A stretch of DNA of 56,381 nucleotides, taken from assembly GCF_003201855.1 (NCBI RefSeq), contig NZ_QJKI01000005.1, positions 118,431-174,811 on the forward strand, given 5' to 3'. This DNA is from Rivihabitans pingtungensis. GTDB lineage: Bacteria; Pseudomonadota; Gammaproteobacteria; Burkholderiales; Aquaspirillaceae. The notes beneath the pieces were generated by a model, which did no database searches, was not told the DNA's origin, and worked only from the letters and a program-made list of their open reading frames with translations. Numbering within the stretch: the first letter of the stretch is position 1; each line of letters starts with the position of its first letter. A program made the translations under genes and the position numbers. Positions 1 to 9,081 of the stretch are shown here, piece after piece.

Positions 1-108
<108 letters not shown>

Positions 109-135
109 CTAAAAAGCTGATAGTCGAAAAAATTT

Positions 136-210
<75 letters not shown>

Positions 211-224
211 CAATAGACTTACTT

Positions 225-298
225 TGGAGCGGGTGAAGGGAATCGAACCCTCGTCTTAAGCTTGGAAGGCTTCAGCTCTACCATTGAGCTACACCCGC
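225..298 (-). tRNA. tRNA-Gly (anticodon TCC)
   Basis: This 74-nt cloverleaf has encoded CCA, acceptor stem GCGGGTG/CACCCGC, a loop with anticodon TCC, and T-loop GGTTCGATTCC. It lies 14 nt upstream of tRNA-Thr in the same transcript. Confidence 0.96.
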
Positions 299-331
299 AA
301 TTCCAACTAAAAACGCACGCCGCTAAAAAAC

Positions 332-416
332 TGGTGGAGGGAGAAGGATTCGAACCTTCGAAGGCAGAGCCGTCAGATTTACAGTCTGATCCCTTTGACC
401 GCTCGGGAATCCCTCC
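332..416 (-). tRNA. tRNA-Tyr (anticodon GTA)
   Basis: This is an 85-nt class II tRNA with a long variable arm, acceptor stem GGAGGGA/TCCCTCC, anticodon loop CTGTAAA and encoded CCA. It is the first tRNA after the promoter at 432-460. Confidence 0.96.
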
Positions 417-431
417 GTTCAAGAGAGGCGC

Positions 432-460
432 ATTATGATCTCACGCCCCGATCTCGTCAA
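432..460 (-). promoter_or_regulatory. Strong sigma70 promoter of the tRNA-tuf operon
   Basis: On the minus strand TTGACG (460-455) is followed after 17 nt by CATAAT (437-432), and the bases after the -10 are GC-rich (GCGCC). That combination is typical of stable-RNA promoters under stringent control. The tRNA-Tyr 5' end is 15 nt downstream of the -10. The hexamers are seen directly; the stringent control is inferred. Confidence 0.85.
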
Positions 461-526
461 CACTTTTCTGGCAAAAAATTTGGATATTTTTTCCAAAATC
501 ACATTAGTCATTGTTTTTACAACAAA

Positions 527-559
527 AAAACCCGTCAACTTTCGTCAACGGGTTTTGAC
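527..559 (-). terminator. Intrinsic terminator after the ferredoxin gene
   Basis: An inverted repeat (ACCCGT/ACGGGT extended by A/T pairs) is followed on the minus strand by a run of seven T. It lies 25-50 nt after the ferredoxin stop and separates that operon from the tRNA promoter. Confidence 0.75.
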
Positions 560-581
560 CAAACCGGCCACGGCGCAAACA

Positions 582-854
<273 letters not shown>

Positions 855-902
855 TCACTGTTTGAATTGTGGCACTTCCCTTCCTCACTCGCAAGGAAGG
901 GT

Positions 903-1463
903 TCAGGATTCGTCCGTCACGCGTCGCAGCAGGCCGTAATGCACCGCCCCGGCCTGTCCGCTGCGCATCAACTGCCAGCCATCCGGGATGGTCGGCCACT
1001 GACCGCACTCTATATAGATGCAGCCATCGGCGCGCACCCGCTCGGCCGCCAGCGGCAAGATGCGCGCCAGCAGTTCGGAAGCAAACGGCGGATCCAAAAA
1101 AATCACGTCAAAACTGTCACGGCAGTGCATCAGCCAGGCCAGGGCGTCGGCGCAGGTGACTTCCACCCGCGACATGCCCAGCTCACGCGCCTGATTGCGC
1201 AGCGATTGGGCGGCCGGCGCGGCTTTTTCCACCAGCATCACCCGCCGGGCGCCGCGCGACGCGGCCTCCAGGCCCATGGCGCCGCTGCCGGCAAAGGCGT
1301 CCAGCACGTCCAGACCATCCAGCGTCTGGCCCAGCCAGTTGAACACGGTTTCGCGCACGCGGTCTGGCGTCGGACGCAGGCCAGGCAGGTCCGGAAAGCT
1401 CAGCAGTCGCCGCCGCCACTCGCCCCCAATGATCCGCACTGTATTCTTGCCCGCCTTCGCCAT
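903..1463 (-). CDS. rsmD: 16S rRNA (guanine(966)-N(2))-methyltransferase RsmD
   Basis: This 186-aa Rossmann-fold SAM methyltransferase modifies G966 of 16S rRNA during 30S assembly. It shows the family hallmarks: VRIIGGEWRRRLL at the N terminus, RPTPDRVRETVFNWL, the SAM loop DAFAGSGAMGLEAASRGA, and the catalytic DPPF (in IFLDPPFAS). The ATG at 1463 is preferred to an upstream in-frame ATG because AAGGAG lies 5 nt before it. It follows the M16 pair and precedes the ferredoxin gene, an order common in betaproteobacteria, with ftsY divergent. Confidence 0.96.
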   Translation of the reverse strand: MAKAGKNTVRIIGGEWRRRLLSFPDLPGLRPTPDRVRETVFNWLGQTLDGLDVLDAFAGSGAMGLEAASRGARRVMLVEKAAPAAQSLRNQARELGMSRVEVTCADALAWLMHCRDSFDVIFLDPPFASELLARILPLAAERVRADGCIYIECGQWPTIPDGWQLMRSGQAGAVHYGLLRRVTDES

Positions 1464-1592
1464 GCCCACTCCTTGTGACTTCACCCTGAAACGCAACAGG
1501 GGGCAACATTATGCGCCCCCCGTGCCGAAGAAGAAACCTTCTTGCTCAAACAGCTGTATGGATGCCAGCCGGCTGACGGCGGGCTGATTCGG

Positions 1593-2915
1593 TCATGGCG
1601 CCGGCTTGGGCCCCACCCGCACCTGACTGAGCGCCGCCAGGCTCAAGCGGCGCTTCCAGGCGTCGCGCACTTGCGCCAGCGTCACCGCCGCCACCTTGTC
1701 CGGGTAGCGGTTCAGCCACTCATTGGGCAGATCGTACTGACCCAGCATCGACACATAGCCCATCAGCTTCAGATTGCTGTCCAGCCGCAGCGGAAAACCG
1801 CCAATGATATGGCGCTTGGCCTGGGCCAGTTCGTCTTCGCTCGGGCCCTCGGCAATAAACTGGGCGATGGTGTCTTCCACCACTTTCAGCGCAGTGTCCG
1901 CCTGGGCGTTGCGCGTGCTCAGGGCAATTTCAAACTCGCCGGCCTGCTCCATCGGGCTGAAATGACTGGACACGCCATAGGTCAGCCCACGCTTGTCGCG
2001 CACCTCTTTCATCAGCCGCGAATCAAAACCGCCGCCGCCCAGCACGTAGTTACCCACTAACAGGGGAAAATAATCCGGGTCGTCGCGCCGCAGCACCGGC
2101 ATGCCCAGGAACAAATGGGTTTGTGTGCCGCTGTGCAACAGCTGCTCGCGCCCGCCCTGCGCTGGCGCAGACACCGGCGGAATCGGCTTGAGCGCGTCCG
2201 CGCCGGCCGGCAGGCGGGCGGTGAGCTGCTCGGCAATGCGTTCGGCGTCGGCGCGGCTGATGTCGCCCACCAGCGACACCACCGCGCGCCGGGCGGTGTA
2301 ATGCGCGCGCCAGAAGCGCAGCACATCGTCGCGGCTGATGCGGCGCACGCTGTCGGCGTTGATGCGCGCCGACAAGGCGTAGGGATGCGCGCCATACATC
2401 AGGCGGCGCAAGGCGCGCTCGCCGCGCCCGGCCGGATCGTCCTCCGCCTCGCGCAGCGCGGTCAGCATCTGGGCTTTTTCTCGCGCCAGCAGCGCTGCCG
2501 GAAAGCTGGGCCGCGCCAGCATATCGGCCAACAAGGCCAGCGCCGGCTCGCGCTGCGCCGGGTCGGACAAGGTGCGCAAGCCAACCCCTGCGCGCTCGAT
2601 ATCACTGGAGCCGCTCAGTTGCGCGGCCAAGTCGGCCAGACGCGCCTTGATGGCTTCTTCGCTCAGCGCATCGGTGCCGGCGTCAAGCAAGGTCAGCGTC
2701 AGGTCAGAGACACCCGGCTTGTCGGCGCTGTCGCGACGATTGCCGGCATCAAAGTCCACCCGCACATCCAGCAAGGGATTGTCGTGGCTGGCAACAAACA
2801 GCACCTTGGCGCCGTGCGCCGTTTGCCAGCGTTGAATGTCCACCGCCTGCGCCGGCGTCAGCCAGCCCAAACTGATCAATAGCAGGGCAGCCCCTGCGCG
2901 CCAATTAGCGAACAT
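1593..2915 (-). CDS. M16 family peptidase-like protein, non-catalytic partner
   Basis: This 440-aa exported protein has a signal peptide (LLLISLGWLTPAQA, cleavage about residue 24) and the two-lobed M16 architecture. Where active M16 proteins have HxxEH, this one reads GVSDLTLTLLDAGT, so the zinc ligands are missing and it is probably the inactive half of a heterodimer. The glycine-rich loop GNYVLGGGGFDSRLMKEVR and the RGLTYGV motif, which line the substrate chamber, are kept. Its start overlaps the end of the catalytic M16 gene by 11 nt, so the two are translationally coupled. The substrate is unknown; small periplasmic peptides are likely. Confidence 0.9.
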   Translation of the reverse strand: MFANWRAGAALLLISLGWLTPAQAVDIQRWQTAHGAKVLFVASHDNPLLDVRVDFDAGNRRDSADKPGVSDLTLTLLDAGTDALSEEAIKARLADLAAQLSGSSDIERAGVGLRTLSDPAQREPALALLADMLARPSFPAALLAREKAQMLTALREAEDDPAGRGERALRRLMYGAHPYALSARINADSVRRISRDDVLRFWRAHYTARRAVVSLVGDISRADAERIAEQLTARLPAGADALKPIPPVSAPAQGGREQLLHSGTQTHLFLGMPVLRRDDPDYFPLLVGNYVLGGGGFDSRLMKEVRDKRGLTYGVSSHFSPMEQAGEFEIALSTRNAQADTALKVVEDTIAQFIAEGPSEDELAQAKRHIIGGFPLRLDSNLKLMGYVSMLGQYDLPNEWLNRYPDKVAAVTLAQVRDAWKRRLSLAALSQVRVGPKPAP

Positions 2916-4287
2916 GTGCGCCTCCTTCAGTCAAGGGCGCCGCTGGCGCCTGGCCGGGCGGCGTGGCCTGAGCGGCCAGCACGGCCACAGTCAGGCGGTC
3001 GTCAGTCAGATAACGGCGGGCGGCGGCCTGCACCTGCGCCGGCGTCACCGCGTCCAGCCGACGGTCGATTTCGGCGTCATCGCGCCAGGAAAACCCCAAC
3101 GCCTCCAACTGGCCAATCTTCATGGCCTGACCAAACATCGAGTCTTTTTCATATACCCGCGCAGCTTTCAGCTGGGTGCGCACCCGCGCCAGCTCGGCTT
3201 CACTCACACCTTCGCGCGCCAGCTTGCCCACCTGGCTGCGCAGGGCGGCTTCCAGCTGGGCGGTGGTCTTGCCCTCGGCTGGCGTGGCGATCACGGTAAA
3301 CAGGCTGGCGCCGCGCCCGCTCATGTCGTAGCTGGCGCCCACGCTGCTGGCCAGACGCTGTTCACGCACCAGGGTGCGCGGCAAACGCGAGGCGGCATGG
3401 CCATCCAGCACGGCGGCCAGCATATCCAATGCGTAAGGGTCGACTTCATCCAGCTTGCTCAGGCGCGGCGCCGGCCAGGCCAGCGCCACATAGCTTTGCT
3501 GGGCGGGCAGTTTCAGCGTCAGCCGGCGCTCGCCGTATGGGCTGGGCTCGGGCAACACCGCGCGCGCCGGCAGGGTGTGCGCCGGAATGCGGCCATAGTG
3601 CTGCTCGGCCAGCTGAAACACCGCCTTGGGATCGACATCGCCCACCACCACCAGGGTGGCGTTGTTCGGCGCGTACCAGCGTTCACGCCACTGGCGCAGG
3701 TCATCGGCGCGCATGCGCTCCAGGTCGGCCATCCAGCCGATCACTGGCTGGCGCGCCGGATTGGCGGTGATGGCCGCCGCGTACAGCTGCTCAAACAGCA
3801 CGCCAGTGGGCTGGTCTTCGGTGCGCTGGCGGCGCTCTTCACGAATCACGCTGATCTCGCTGGCAAAATCCGCCTCGGCGATGTTCAAATGCGCCATGCG
3901 GTCTGCTTCCAGCGCCATCGCCTCGCCCAGGGTGTGGTTGGCCAGTTGCTGGAAATACACCGTGTAGTCGCGGCTGGTGAAGGCGTTTTCCTTGCCGCCC
4001 AGTGCGGCAATGCGGCGGGAGAACTCACCCGCAGGCACTTTCGGCGTCCCTTTGAACATCATGTGCTCCAGCGCGTGCGACACGCCGGTGATGCCGGACA
4101 CTTCATCCACACTGCCCACCCGATACCACAGTTGCGACACGGCCACCGGCGCGCGGCGGTCTACCTTGACCACCACTTTCAGGCCATTGGCCAGCGTGGC
4201 TTCCTGTGGCGCATCGGCCCAGACCGGCGCGGCGCACAAGGCGGCGGACAGGCTCAACACCGCGCCCAAACGGAGGGATTGAGACAT
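2905..4287 (-). CDS. M16 family zinc metallopeptidase, catalytic subunit
   Basis: This 460-aa periplasmic peptidase carries the inverted zinc motif HALEHMMFKGT (HxxEH) and the downstream glutamate in EISVIREERR. A signal peptide (LGAVLSLSAALCAAPVWA) follows the chosen ATG at 4287, which has a GGAG-like site before it; an in-frame ATG at 4305 has none. It is the first gene of the unit running towards the ferredoxin and is divergent from ftsY. A possible promoter, CTGACG-N16-TGTAAT, lies in the 115-nt divergent gap. Substrate specificity cannot be read from the sequence. Confidence 0.92.
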   Translation of the reverse strand: MSQSLRLGAVLSLSAALCAAPVWADAPQEATLANGLKVVVKVDRRAPVAVSQLWYRVGSVDEVSGITGVSHALEHMMFKGTPKVPAGEFSRRIAALGGKENAFTSRDYTVYFQQLANHTLGEAMALEADRMAHLNIAEADFASEISVIREERRQRTEDQPTGVLFEQLYAAAITANPARQPVIGWMADLERMRADDLRQWRERWYAPNNATLVVVGDVDPKAVFQLAEQHYGRIPAHTLPARAVLPEPSPYGERRLTLKLPAQQSYVALAWPAPRLSKLDEVDPYALDMLAAVLDGHAASRLPRTLVREQRLASSVGASYDMSGRGASLFTVIATPAEGKTTAQLEAALRSQVGKLAREGVSEAELARVRTQLKAARVYEKDSMFGQAMKIGQLEALGFSWRDDAEIDRRLDAVTPAQVQAAARRYLTDDRLTVAVLAAQATPPGQAPAAPLTEGGAHVR

Positions 4288-4402
4288 GGTTTTCCCGTTC
4301 TCCATGAAAACTTATTACAATCGCAGGCAAGATGCCGTCAGACTTGCGTCTGCACAGGTGCGCATCATGAACCAAACGCCGGGAAGTTGACACCCTGACA
4401 CC

Positions 4403-5509
4403 ATGTTTAGTTTCTTCAAGAAAAAACCCAAACCCGAAGACCTCGCTGCGCCGCAAGCCGCGGCCACGCCTATTGCCGAAGCCACTGCGCCGGTCAACCC
4501 AAGCAGCCCAAGCACGGCCGAGCCGCTCGCCCCAGCCGCGCCGGCGGTGATCCCTGCGCCAGCGCCTGCCGTAACGCCGGTCGAGCCAGAAGCGCCACGC
4601 AAGCAGAGCTGGACCGAACGGCTGAAAGCCGGCCTGTCGAAAACCCGCGACAAGCTGGGCAAATCGCTGGCCGGGCTGTTTGGCGGCGGCAAGATCGACG
4701 AAGACCTGTACGAAGAGCTGGAAACCGTGCTGCTGACCGCCGATATGGGCGTACCGGCCACCATGCACCTGCTCAAGGACGTGCGCGAGCGGGTCACTCT
4801 GCGCGGGCTGAAAGACGCCAGCGAACTCAAGCAGGCGCTGAAGGATTCGCTCACCGAGCTGATCGCCCCGCTGCAAATCCCGCTGGACACCAGCGGTCAC
4901 CAGCCGTGCGTGATCATGCTGGCTGGCGTCAACGGCGCCGGCAAAACCACCTCGATCGGCAAGCTGGCCAAATACTTCCAGAGCCAGGGCAAGAGTGTGT
5001 TGCTGGCCGCCGGCGACACCTTCCGCGCCGCCGCGCGCGAACAGCTGATGGCCTGGGGCGAGCGCAATAATGTCACGGTGATCGCCCAGCAGGGCGGCGA
5101 CTCTGCCGCGGTGTGCTACGACGCCATCCAGGCGGCGGTGGCGCGCAAGATCGACATCGTGCTGGCCGACACCGCCGGCCGCCTGCCCACACAATTGCAC
5201 CTGATGGAAGAAATCCGCAAGGTCAAACGGGTGATCGACAAGGCGCTGCCAGGCGCGCCGCACGAGGTGATTCTGGTGCTGGACGCCAATATCGGCCAGA
5301 ACGCGCTGACCCAGGTGAAAGCCTTTGACGACGCGCTGGGCCTCACCGGACTGATCCTCACCAAGCTGGACGGCACCGCCAAGGGCGGGGTGATTGCCGC
5401 CATCGCCCGCGAGCACCCAGTGCCGTTGCGCTTTATCGGCGTGGGCGAAGGGCTGGACGATCTGCGCCCCTTCCTGGCGCGCGACTATATCGACGCCCTG
5501 TTTGACTGA
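4403..5509 (+). CDS. ftsY: Signal recognition particle receptor FtsY
   Basis: This 368-aa SRP-GTPase docks SRP-ribosome complexes at the membrane. An N-terminal basic patch ([13 protein letters not shown]) and an Ala/Pro-rich acidic linker to about residue 65 precede the NG domain. G-domain motifs are [34 protein letters not shown] and [10 protein letters not shown], ending with [12 protein letters not shown]. It is the first gene of the ftsY-ftsE-ftsX-rpoH block, with ftsE 12 nt downstream. The linker is shorter than in E. coli, which is normal outside the enterics. Confidence 0.97.
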   Translation: MFSFFKKKPKPEDLAAPQAAATPIAEATAPVNPSSPSTAEPLAPAAPAVIPAPAPAVTPVEPEAPRKQSWTERLKAGLSKTRDKLGKSLAGLFGGGKIDEDLYEELETVLLTADMGVPATMHLLKDVRERVTLRGLKDASELKQALKDSLTELIAPLQIPLDTSGHQPCVIMLAGVNGAGKTTSIGKLAKYFQSQGKSVLLAAGDTFRAAAREQLMAWGERNNVTVIAQQGGDSAAVCYDAIQAAVARKIDIVLADTAGRLPTQLHLMEEIRKVKRVIDKALPGAPHEVILVLDANIGQNALTQVKAFDDALGLTGLILTKLDGTAKGGVIAAIAREHPVPLRFIGVGEGLDDLRPFLARDYIDALFD

Positions 5510-5521
5510 GCCGGCGCGGAC

Positions 5522-6181
5522 ATGACCATGATCCAATTCGACAACGTCACCAAACGCTATCCAGGCGGCATCGACGCCTTGAAAAACCTGTCGTTCAAGG
5601 TGGAAAAAGGCGAAATGGTGTTTCTGGCCGGCCACTCCGGCGCCGGCAAATCCACCCTGCTGCGGCTGGTGGCCGGCATCGACCGCGCCACCAGCGGCAC
5701 GGTGCTGGTCAATAACCAGAATCTGGGCAAGCTGGGCGGCACGCAACTGTCGTTCATGCGCCAGCACATCGGTCTGGTGTTTCAGGATCATAAAATCCTG
5801 TTTGACCGCTCGGTATTCGACAATGTCATGCTGCCGCTGGACATCATCGGCTTCGAGCCGCGCGAGGCCGCCAAGCGCGTGCGCGCCGCGCTGGACAAGG
5901 TTGGCCTGCTCGACCGGGAAAAATCCAACCCCATCCGACTGTCCGGCGGCGAACAACAGCGCCTGTGCATCGCCCGCGCGGTGGTGCACCGCCCGTCCAT
6001 CCTGTTGGCCGACGAACCGACCGGCAATCTGGACCGCGACTACGCCCATGACATCATGGAGCTGTTCCGCTCATTCAATCAGGTGGGCGTCACCGTGCTG
6101 GTGTCCGCCCACGATGAAATGCTGATGCACACCTATGGCCGACGCATCATCCGGCTTGCACAGGGACATCTGACCCCATGA
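5522..6181 (+). CDS. ftsE: Cell division ATP-binding protein FtsE
   Basis: This 219-aa ABC ATPase drives FtsX to activate periplasmic murein hydrolases at the septum. Motifs in order are Walker [11 protein letters not shown]-loop VFQDHKIL, signature LSGGEQQR, Walker [13 protein letters not shown] and switch His in VSAHD. An ATG two codons downstream (MIQFDN) is an alternative start. The stop overlaps the ftsX start in ATGA, so the two subunits are coupled. Confidence 0.97.
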   Translation: MTMIQFDNVTKRYPGGIDALKNLSFKVEKGEMVFLAGHSGAGKSTLLRLVAGIDRATSGTVLVNNQNLGKLGGTQLSFMRQHIGLVFQDHKILFDRSVFDNVMLPLDIIGFEPREAAKRVRAALDKVGLLDREKSNPIRLSGGEQQRLCIARAVVHRPSILLADEPTGNLDRDYAHDIMELFRSFNQVGVTVLVSAHDEMLMHTYGRRIIRLAQGHLTP

Positions 6182-7086
6182 AACATCTGCTCTACCTGCA
6201 CGGCCGCGCCGCCCGCCAGGCGCTACGCACCCTGTTGCGCCAGCCGCTGGGCAGCCTGCTCAGCCTGTTCATGCTGGCCGTGGCCATCAGCCTGCCGCTG
6301 GGGCTTTATCTGACCGTGGCCAGCCTGGCCAGCTGGAGCAATGGCCTGGCCGCCTCGCCGCAGATCACCCTGTTCATGGAACTCAACGCCGACCGGGCCG
6401 ACGTGGAAACCGTCAACCAGACGCTCAAGCAGCACGCACTGGTGCACTCGCATCGCTTTGTCAGCAAGGAAAGCGCGCTGAAAGACCTGATGGCGCGCAA
6501 TGGCCTCGCCGAAGTCACCGACGGTCTGGCCGGCAACCCGCTGCCCGATGCGTTTATCGTCAGCCCCAAAGACACCGAACCCGAAGCACTGGAGCGGCTG
6601 CAAAAAGAACTGTCCGGCCTGCCGATGGTGGAAACCAGCCAATTTGACGCCGGCTGGGCGCGCAAGCTGCACAGCCTGCTCACTCTGGGCCACCAGTTGA
6701 CCATCCTGCTGGGGGCGGCCTTGGGCATTGCCCTGGTGCTGGCCAGCTCCAACACCATCCGCCTGCAGATTCTGGCCCGGCGCAATGAAATCGAAGTGTC
6801 CAAACTGATTGGCGCCACCGATGGCTTTATCCGCCGGCCGTTCATGTATTTTGCCGTATTCCAGGGCATGCTGGCCGCGCTGGTGGCCTGGGGATTGAGC
6901 GCCTGGCTGATTGCCACCGCCAACCCGGCCGTGGCCGAGCTCGCCGCGCTCTACAACAACCATGCCACCCTGCGCCAGTTGGCGCCAGAAGAAGTCGCCG
7001 CCCTGCTGCTGGGGGTGGCCACCCTGGCCGCGCTGGGCGCCCGCCTGGCCACCGGCCATGTACTGCGCGAGATGGAACCTTCCTGA
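6178..7086 (+). CDS. ftsX: Cell division protein FtsX
   Basis: This 302-aa inner-membrane partner of FtsE has a first membrane helix at about residues 23-45, then a periplasmic domain of roughly 120 residues that recruits the hydrolase activator, then three helices. Cytoplasmic RRNEIEVSKLIGATDGFIRRPF is the conserved coupling region. It overlaps ftsE by 4 nt and is followed by a 339-nt gap with a tandem repeat and the rpoH control region. Confidence 0.96.
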   Translation: MKHLLYLHGRAARQALRTLLRQPLGSLLSLFMLAVAISLPLGLYLTVASLASWSNGLAASPQITLFMELNADRADVETVNQTLKQHALVHSHRFVSKESALKDLMARNGLAEVTDGLAGNPLPDAFIVSPKDTEPEALERLQKELSGLPMVETSQFDAGWARKLHSLLTLGHQLTILLGAALGIALVLASSNTIRLQILARRNEIEVSKLIGATDGFIRRPFMYFAVFQGMLAALVAWGLSAWLIATANPAVAELAALYNNHATLRQLAPEEVAALLLGVATLAALGARLATGHVLREMEPS

Positions 7087-7133
7087 ATCTGCCGGGTCTT
7101 GTTCGCCACCCATCCGGGCCCTGCGCCGTCCAA

Positions 7134-7214
7134 CCCCGGACGGCGCAGCCAGTCAGCTCTCCCCGGACGGCGCAGCCAGTCAGCTCTCCCCGGACGGCGC
7201 AGCCAGTCAGCTCT
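7134..7214. repeat. Three perfect tandem copies of a 27-bp unit
   Basis: The unit begins CCCCGGACGGCGCAG and ends TCAGCTCT. It occurs at 7134-7160, 7161-7187 and 7188-7214 without a mismatch. Because 27 is a multiple of 3, the array stays open in some frames, but no coding signal supports a gene here. Lying between ftsX and rpoH, it probably arose by slippage and is likely to vary in copy number between strains. Confidence 0.95.
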
Positions 7215-7367
7215 GCCAGCGGCCATACCCTTGCCAGCCAAGGGGTTTTCCGCCACACGACCCGCTGATGCTGACAAAAGTCATCCCACCCTGGGCCGTC
7301 TGATTGAGGCATAGTGGCAGGCTATCAACACCATTGAAAAAATTTTTGCCGGAACTCGTTCGACACT

Positions 7368-7397
7368 TTGGCACTCTCAGACTGCGAGTGCTAAGAT
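7368..7397 (+). promoter_or_regulatory. CIRCE operator overlapping the rpoH promoter
   Basis: TTGGCACTC (7368-7376), a 9-nt spacer and GAGTGCTAA (7386-7394) match the CIRCE consensus TTAGCACTC-N9-GAGTGCTAA with one mismatch. CIRCE is the binding site of the heat-shock repressor HrcA. The same bases form a sigma70 promoter: TTGGCA at 7368-7373 and TAAGAT at 7392-7397, with an 18-nt spacer. Bound HrcA would cover both hexamers. The rpoH ATG is 28 nt downstream, after AGGAG at 7411-7415. HrcA control is inferred from the site. Confidence 0.9.
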
Positions 7398-7425
7398 TGG
7401 CTGAACACAGGAGCTTGTCCACCTT

Positions 7426-8277
7426 ATGAGCGCTACGTTTGCCTTGCCCATCCCGGCTGCCGCCGGCAGCCTTGAACAGTACATCCAGACTGTCAACAGC
7501 GTGCCGATGCTAAGCCAGGAGGAAGAAACCGAACTGGCCACCCGCCTGCACCAGCACAACGACCTGGACGCCGCCCGGCGTTTGGTGATGTCGCACCTGC
7601 GCGTGGTGGTGTCCGTCGCTCGCGGTTATTCTGGCTACGGCCTGCAACAAGCCGACCTGATTCAGGAAGGCAATATCGGCCTGATGAAAGCCGTGAAGCG
7701 TTTTGAACCGCAGCGCGGCGTGCGGCTGTTTTCGTTCGCCATCCACTGGATCAAGGCGGAAATTCACGAATTCATCCTGCGCAACTGGCGTCTGGTGCGC
7801 GTGGCCACCACCAAGCCGCAGCGCAAGCTGTTTTTCAACCTGCGTTCGATGAAATCCGGCTTTGCCGCGCTGAGCGACAAAGAAGCCCGCCAGATTGCCG
7901 AAGACCTTGGCGTGAAGCCAGAAGAAGTGCGCGAAATGGAAACCCGCATGAGCGGCCAGGACGTGGCGCTGATGGCGGACGATAACGACGACGAAGGCGG
8001 CTACGCGCCGATTGACTGGCTGGCCGACGCCGAAAACGAGCCCACCCGCCAGATCGAGAAAAAAGCCTTCGACCGCCTGCAACGCGAAGGCCTGGAACAC
8101 GCGCTGTCCACGCTGGACGCCCGCAGCCGCCGCATTGTCGAATCGCGCTGGCTGGCCGACGACGGCGGCCTGACCCTGCACGATCTGGCAGCGGAATACG
8201 GCGTGTCGGCGGAACGGATTCGCCAGATTGAAGCCAAGGCGCTGCAGAAGATGAAGCAGGCGCTGGTGGTGGCGTAG
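7426..8277 (+). CDS. rpoH: RNA polymerase heat-shock sigma factor RpoH (sigma32)
   Basis: This 283-aa sigma factor directs RNA polymerase to heat-shock promoters. Region 2 (DLIQEGNIGLMKAVKRF and FSFAIHWIKAEIHEFILRNW) is followed by the RpoH box QRKLFFNLR, which distinguishes RpoH from other group 3 sigmas. Region 4 ends with LAAEYGVSAERIRQIEAKAL. It sits downstream of ftsEX as in many proteobacteria. The preceding CIRCE site suggests that HrcA represses it, linking the two heat-shock circuits. Confidence 0.97.
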   Translation: MSATFALPIPAAAGSLEQYIQTVNSVPMLSQEEETELATRLHQHNDLDAARRLVMSHLRVVVSVARGYSGYGLQQADLIQEGNIGLMKAVKRFEPQRGVRLFSFAIHWIKAEIHEFILRNWRLVRVATTKPQRKLFFNLRSMKSGFAALSDKEARQIAEDLGVKPEEVREMETRMSGQDVALMADDNDDEGGYAPIDWLADAENEPTRQIEKKAFDRLQREGLEHALSTLDARSRRIVESRWLADDGGLTLHDLAAEYGVSAERIRQIEAKALQKMKQALVVA

Positions 8278-8299
8278 CGGCAACACAGCGGAGATCGCC

Positions 8300-8602
8300 A
8301 TGATTGACTTCGATGAGGCGATACGCATCGCCCAAGAGAATGTCGTAAAGCTGGTGAAGGGCGCCAAAAACCTGGTGCTGGAAGGTGCCCTGATCTCTGC
8401 AGACAACACGCGTTATGAAGTCACCATCAGCTATGAGCTTGAAGGAGACGATCCCCCTCCGGCCCCAGACAGCGCAAAAGACAACGCCGCCAATTTGATG
8501 GCGCTGATTGCCATCATGAAAAAGCGCAGAGAATGCAAAGTCTTCTTTGTGGACAGCCACAGCGGACAGTTCAGAGGTTTCAAGCGCAGCACTGAGGGAT
8601 GA
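8300..8602 (+). CDS. Small protein of unknown function paired with a PIN nuclease
   Basis: This 100-aa soluble acidic/basic protein was not recognised. It begins MIDFDEAIRIAQENV, has a predicted beta-rich middle (TRYEVTISYELEGDD), a Pro/Ala linker, and a C-terminal VFFVDSHSGQFRGFK. A good site, GGAG, lies 6 nt before the ATG. Its stop is only 4 nt before the likely start of the PIN-domain gene, an arrangement like a toxin-antitoxin pair with the antitoxin first. No DNA-binding motif is visible, so it may instead be a partner or immunity protein. It is the first gene of the lower-GC island after rpoH. Confidence 0.75.
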   Translation: MIDFDEAIRIAQENVVKLVKGAKNLVLEGALISADNTRYEVTISYELEGDDPPPAPDSAKDNAANLMALIAIMKKRRECKVFFVDSHSGQFRGFKRSTEG

Positions 8603-8606
8603 TGTC

Positions 8607-9071
8607 TTGGGCAAGAAGAAGTTGATCATCGACACAAATCTTCTCCTTCTTCTTGTCATTGGCGCCGTAGAAGGTGGCCGGCATATACAAAACTCAAAGC
8701 GCCTGAATAAATTCACCCTCCAAGACTACGATGCCATTCTTGATGTGATGGCCAGCCACCAAGAAATATGCATCACCCACTACATTGCCACCGAAGTGTC
8801 CAACTTGATCGACCTGACCGGCTACGCGTCCAGACTTGCCTATGAAACAGCCAGAATCCTGTTCTCGCAATTCACACAGGTTCATTCCAACATTACGTCA
8901 GATTGCGCCCAAGACACATTTCTGGCGTATGGCCTCACCGATAGCTCACTGGTGAGACTGGCTGCTGATCACACCATACTCACAGACGACCAAAGGCTCT
9001 TTGGCGCATTATTCTCGGCCTGTGCGGAAAACATCCTTCCTTTTGAAGTGGTTCGAAAAGTACGCGAGTAA
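8607..9071 (+). CDS. PIN-domain protein, probable ribonuclease
   Basis: This 154-aa protein has the PIN acidic residues in order: Asp in KLIIDTNLLL near the N terminus, Glu in ATEVSNLIDL, and Asp in VRLAADHTILTDDQRL. PIN domains are Mg-dependent RNases, often toxins. The start is taken as TTG at 8607, with GAGGG 8 nt upstream. An in-frame ATG at 8547 would give about 20 extra residues and overlap the previous gene. It is longer than VapC toxins (about 130 aa), so it may not be a classical VapC. It probably forms an operon with the 100-aa gene before it. Confidence 0.78.
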   Translation: MGKKKLIIDTNLLLLLVIGAVEGGRHIQNSKRLNKFTLQDYDAILDVMASHQEICITHYIATEVSNLIDLTGYASRLAYETARILFSQFTQVHSNITSDCAQDTFLAYGLTDSSLVRLAADHTILTDDQRLFGALFSACAENILPFEVVRKVRE

Positions 9072-9081
9072 ATAACAAGAA

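Noticed and set aside
4103..6049. Long minus-strand frame (over 600 codons) opposite ftsY and ftsE
   Set aside because: It is a codon-position shadow of conserved plus-strand genes with no motif or start signal of its own.
7087..7425. Small protein encoded by the open frames through the 27-bp repeats
   Set aside because: The frames stay open only because the repeat length is a multiple of three. No ribosome site or recognisable protein sequence supports them.
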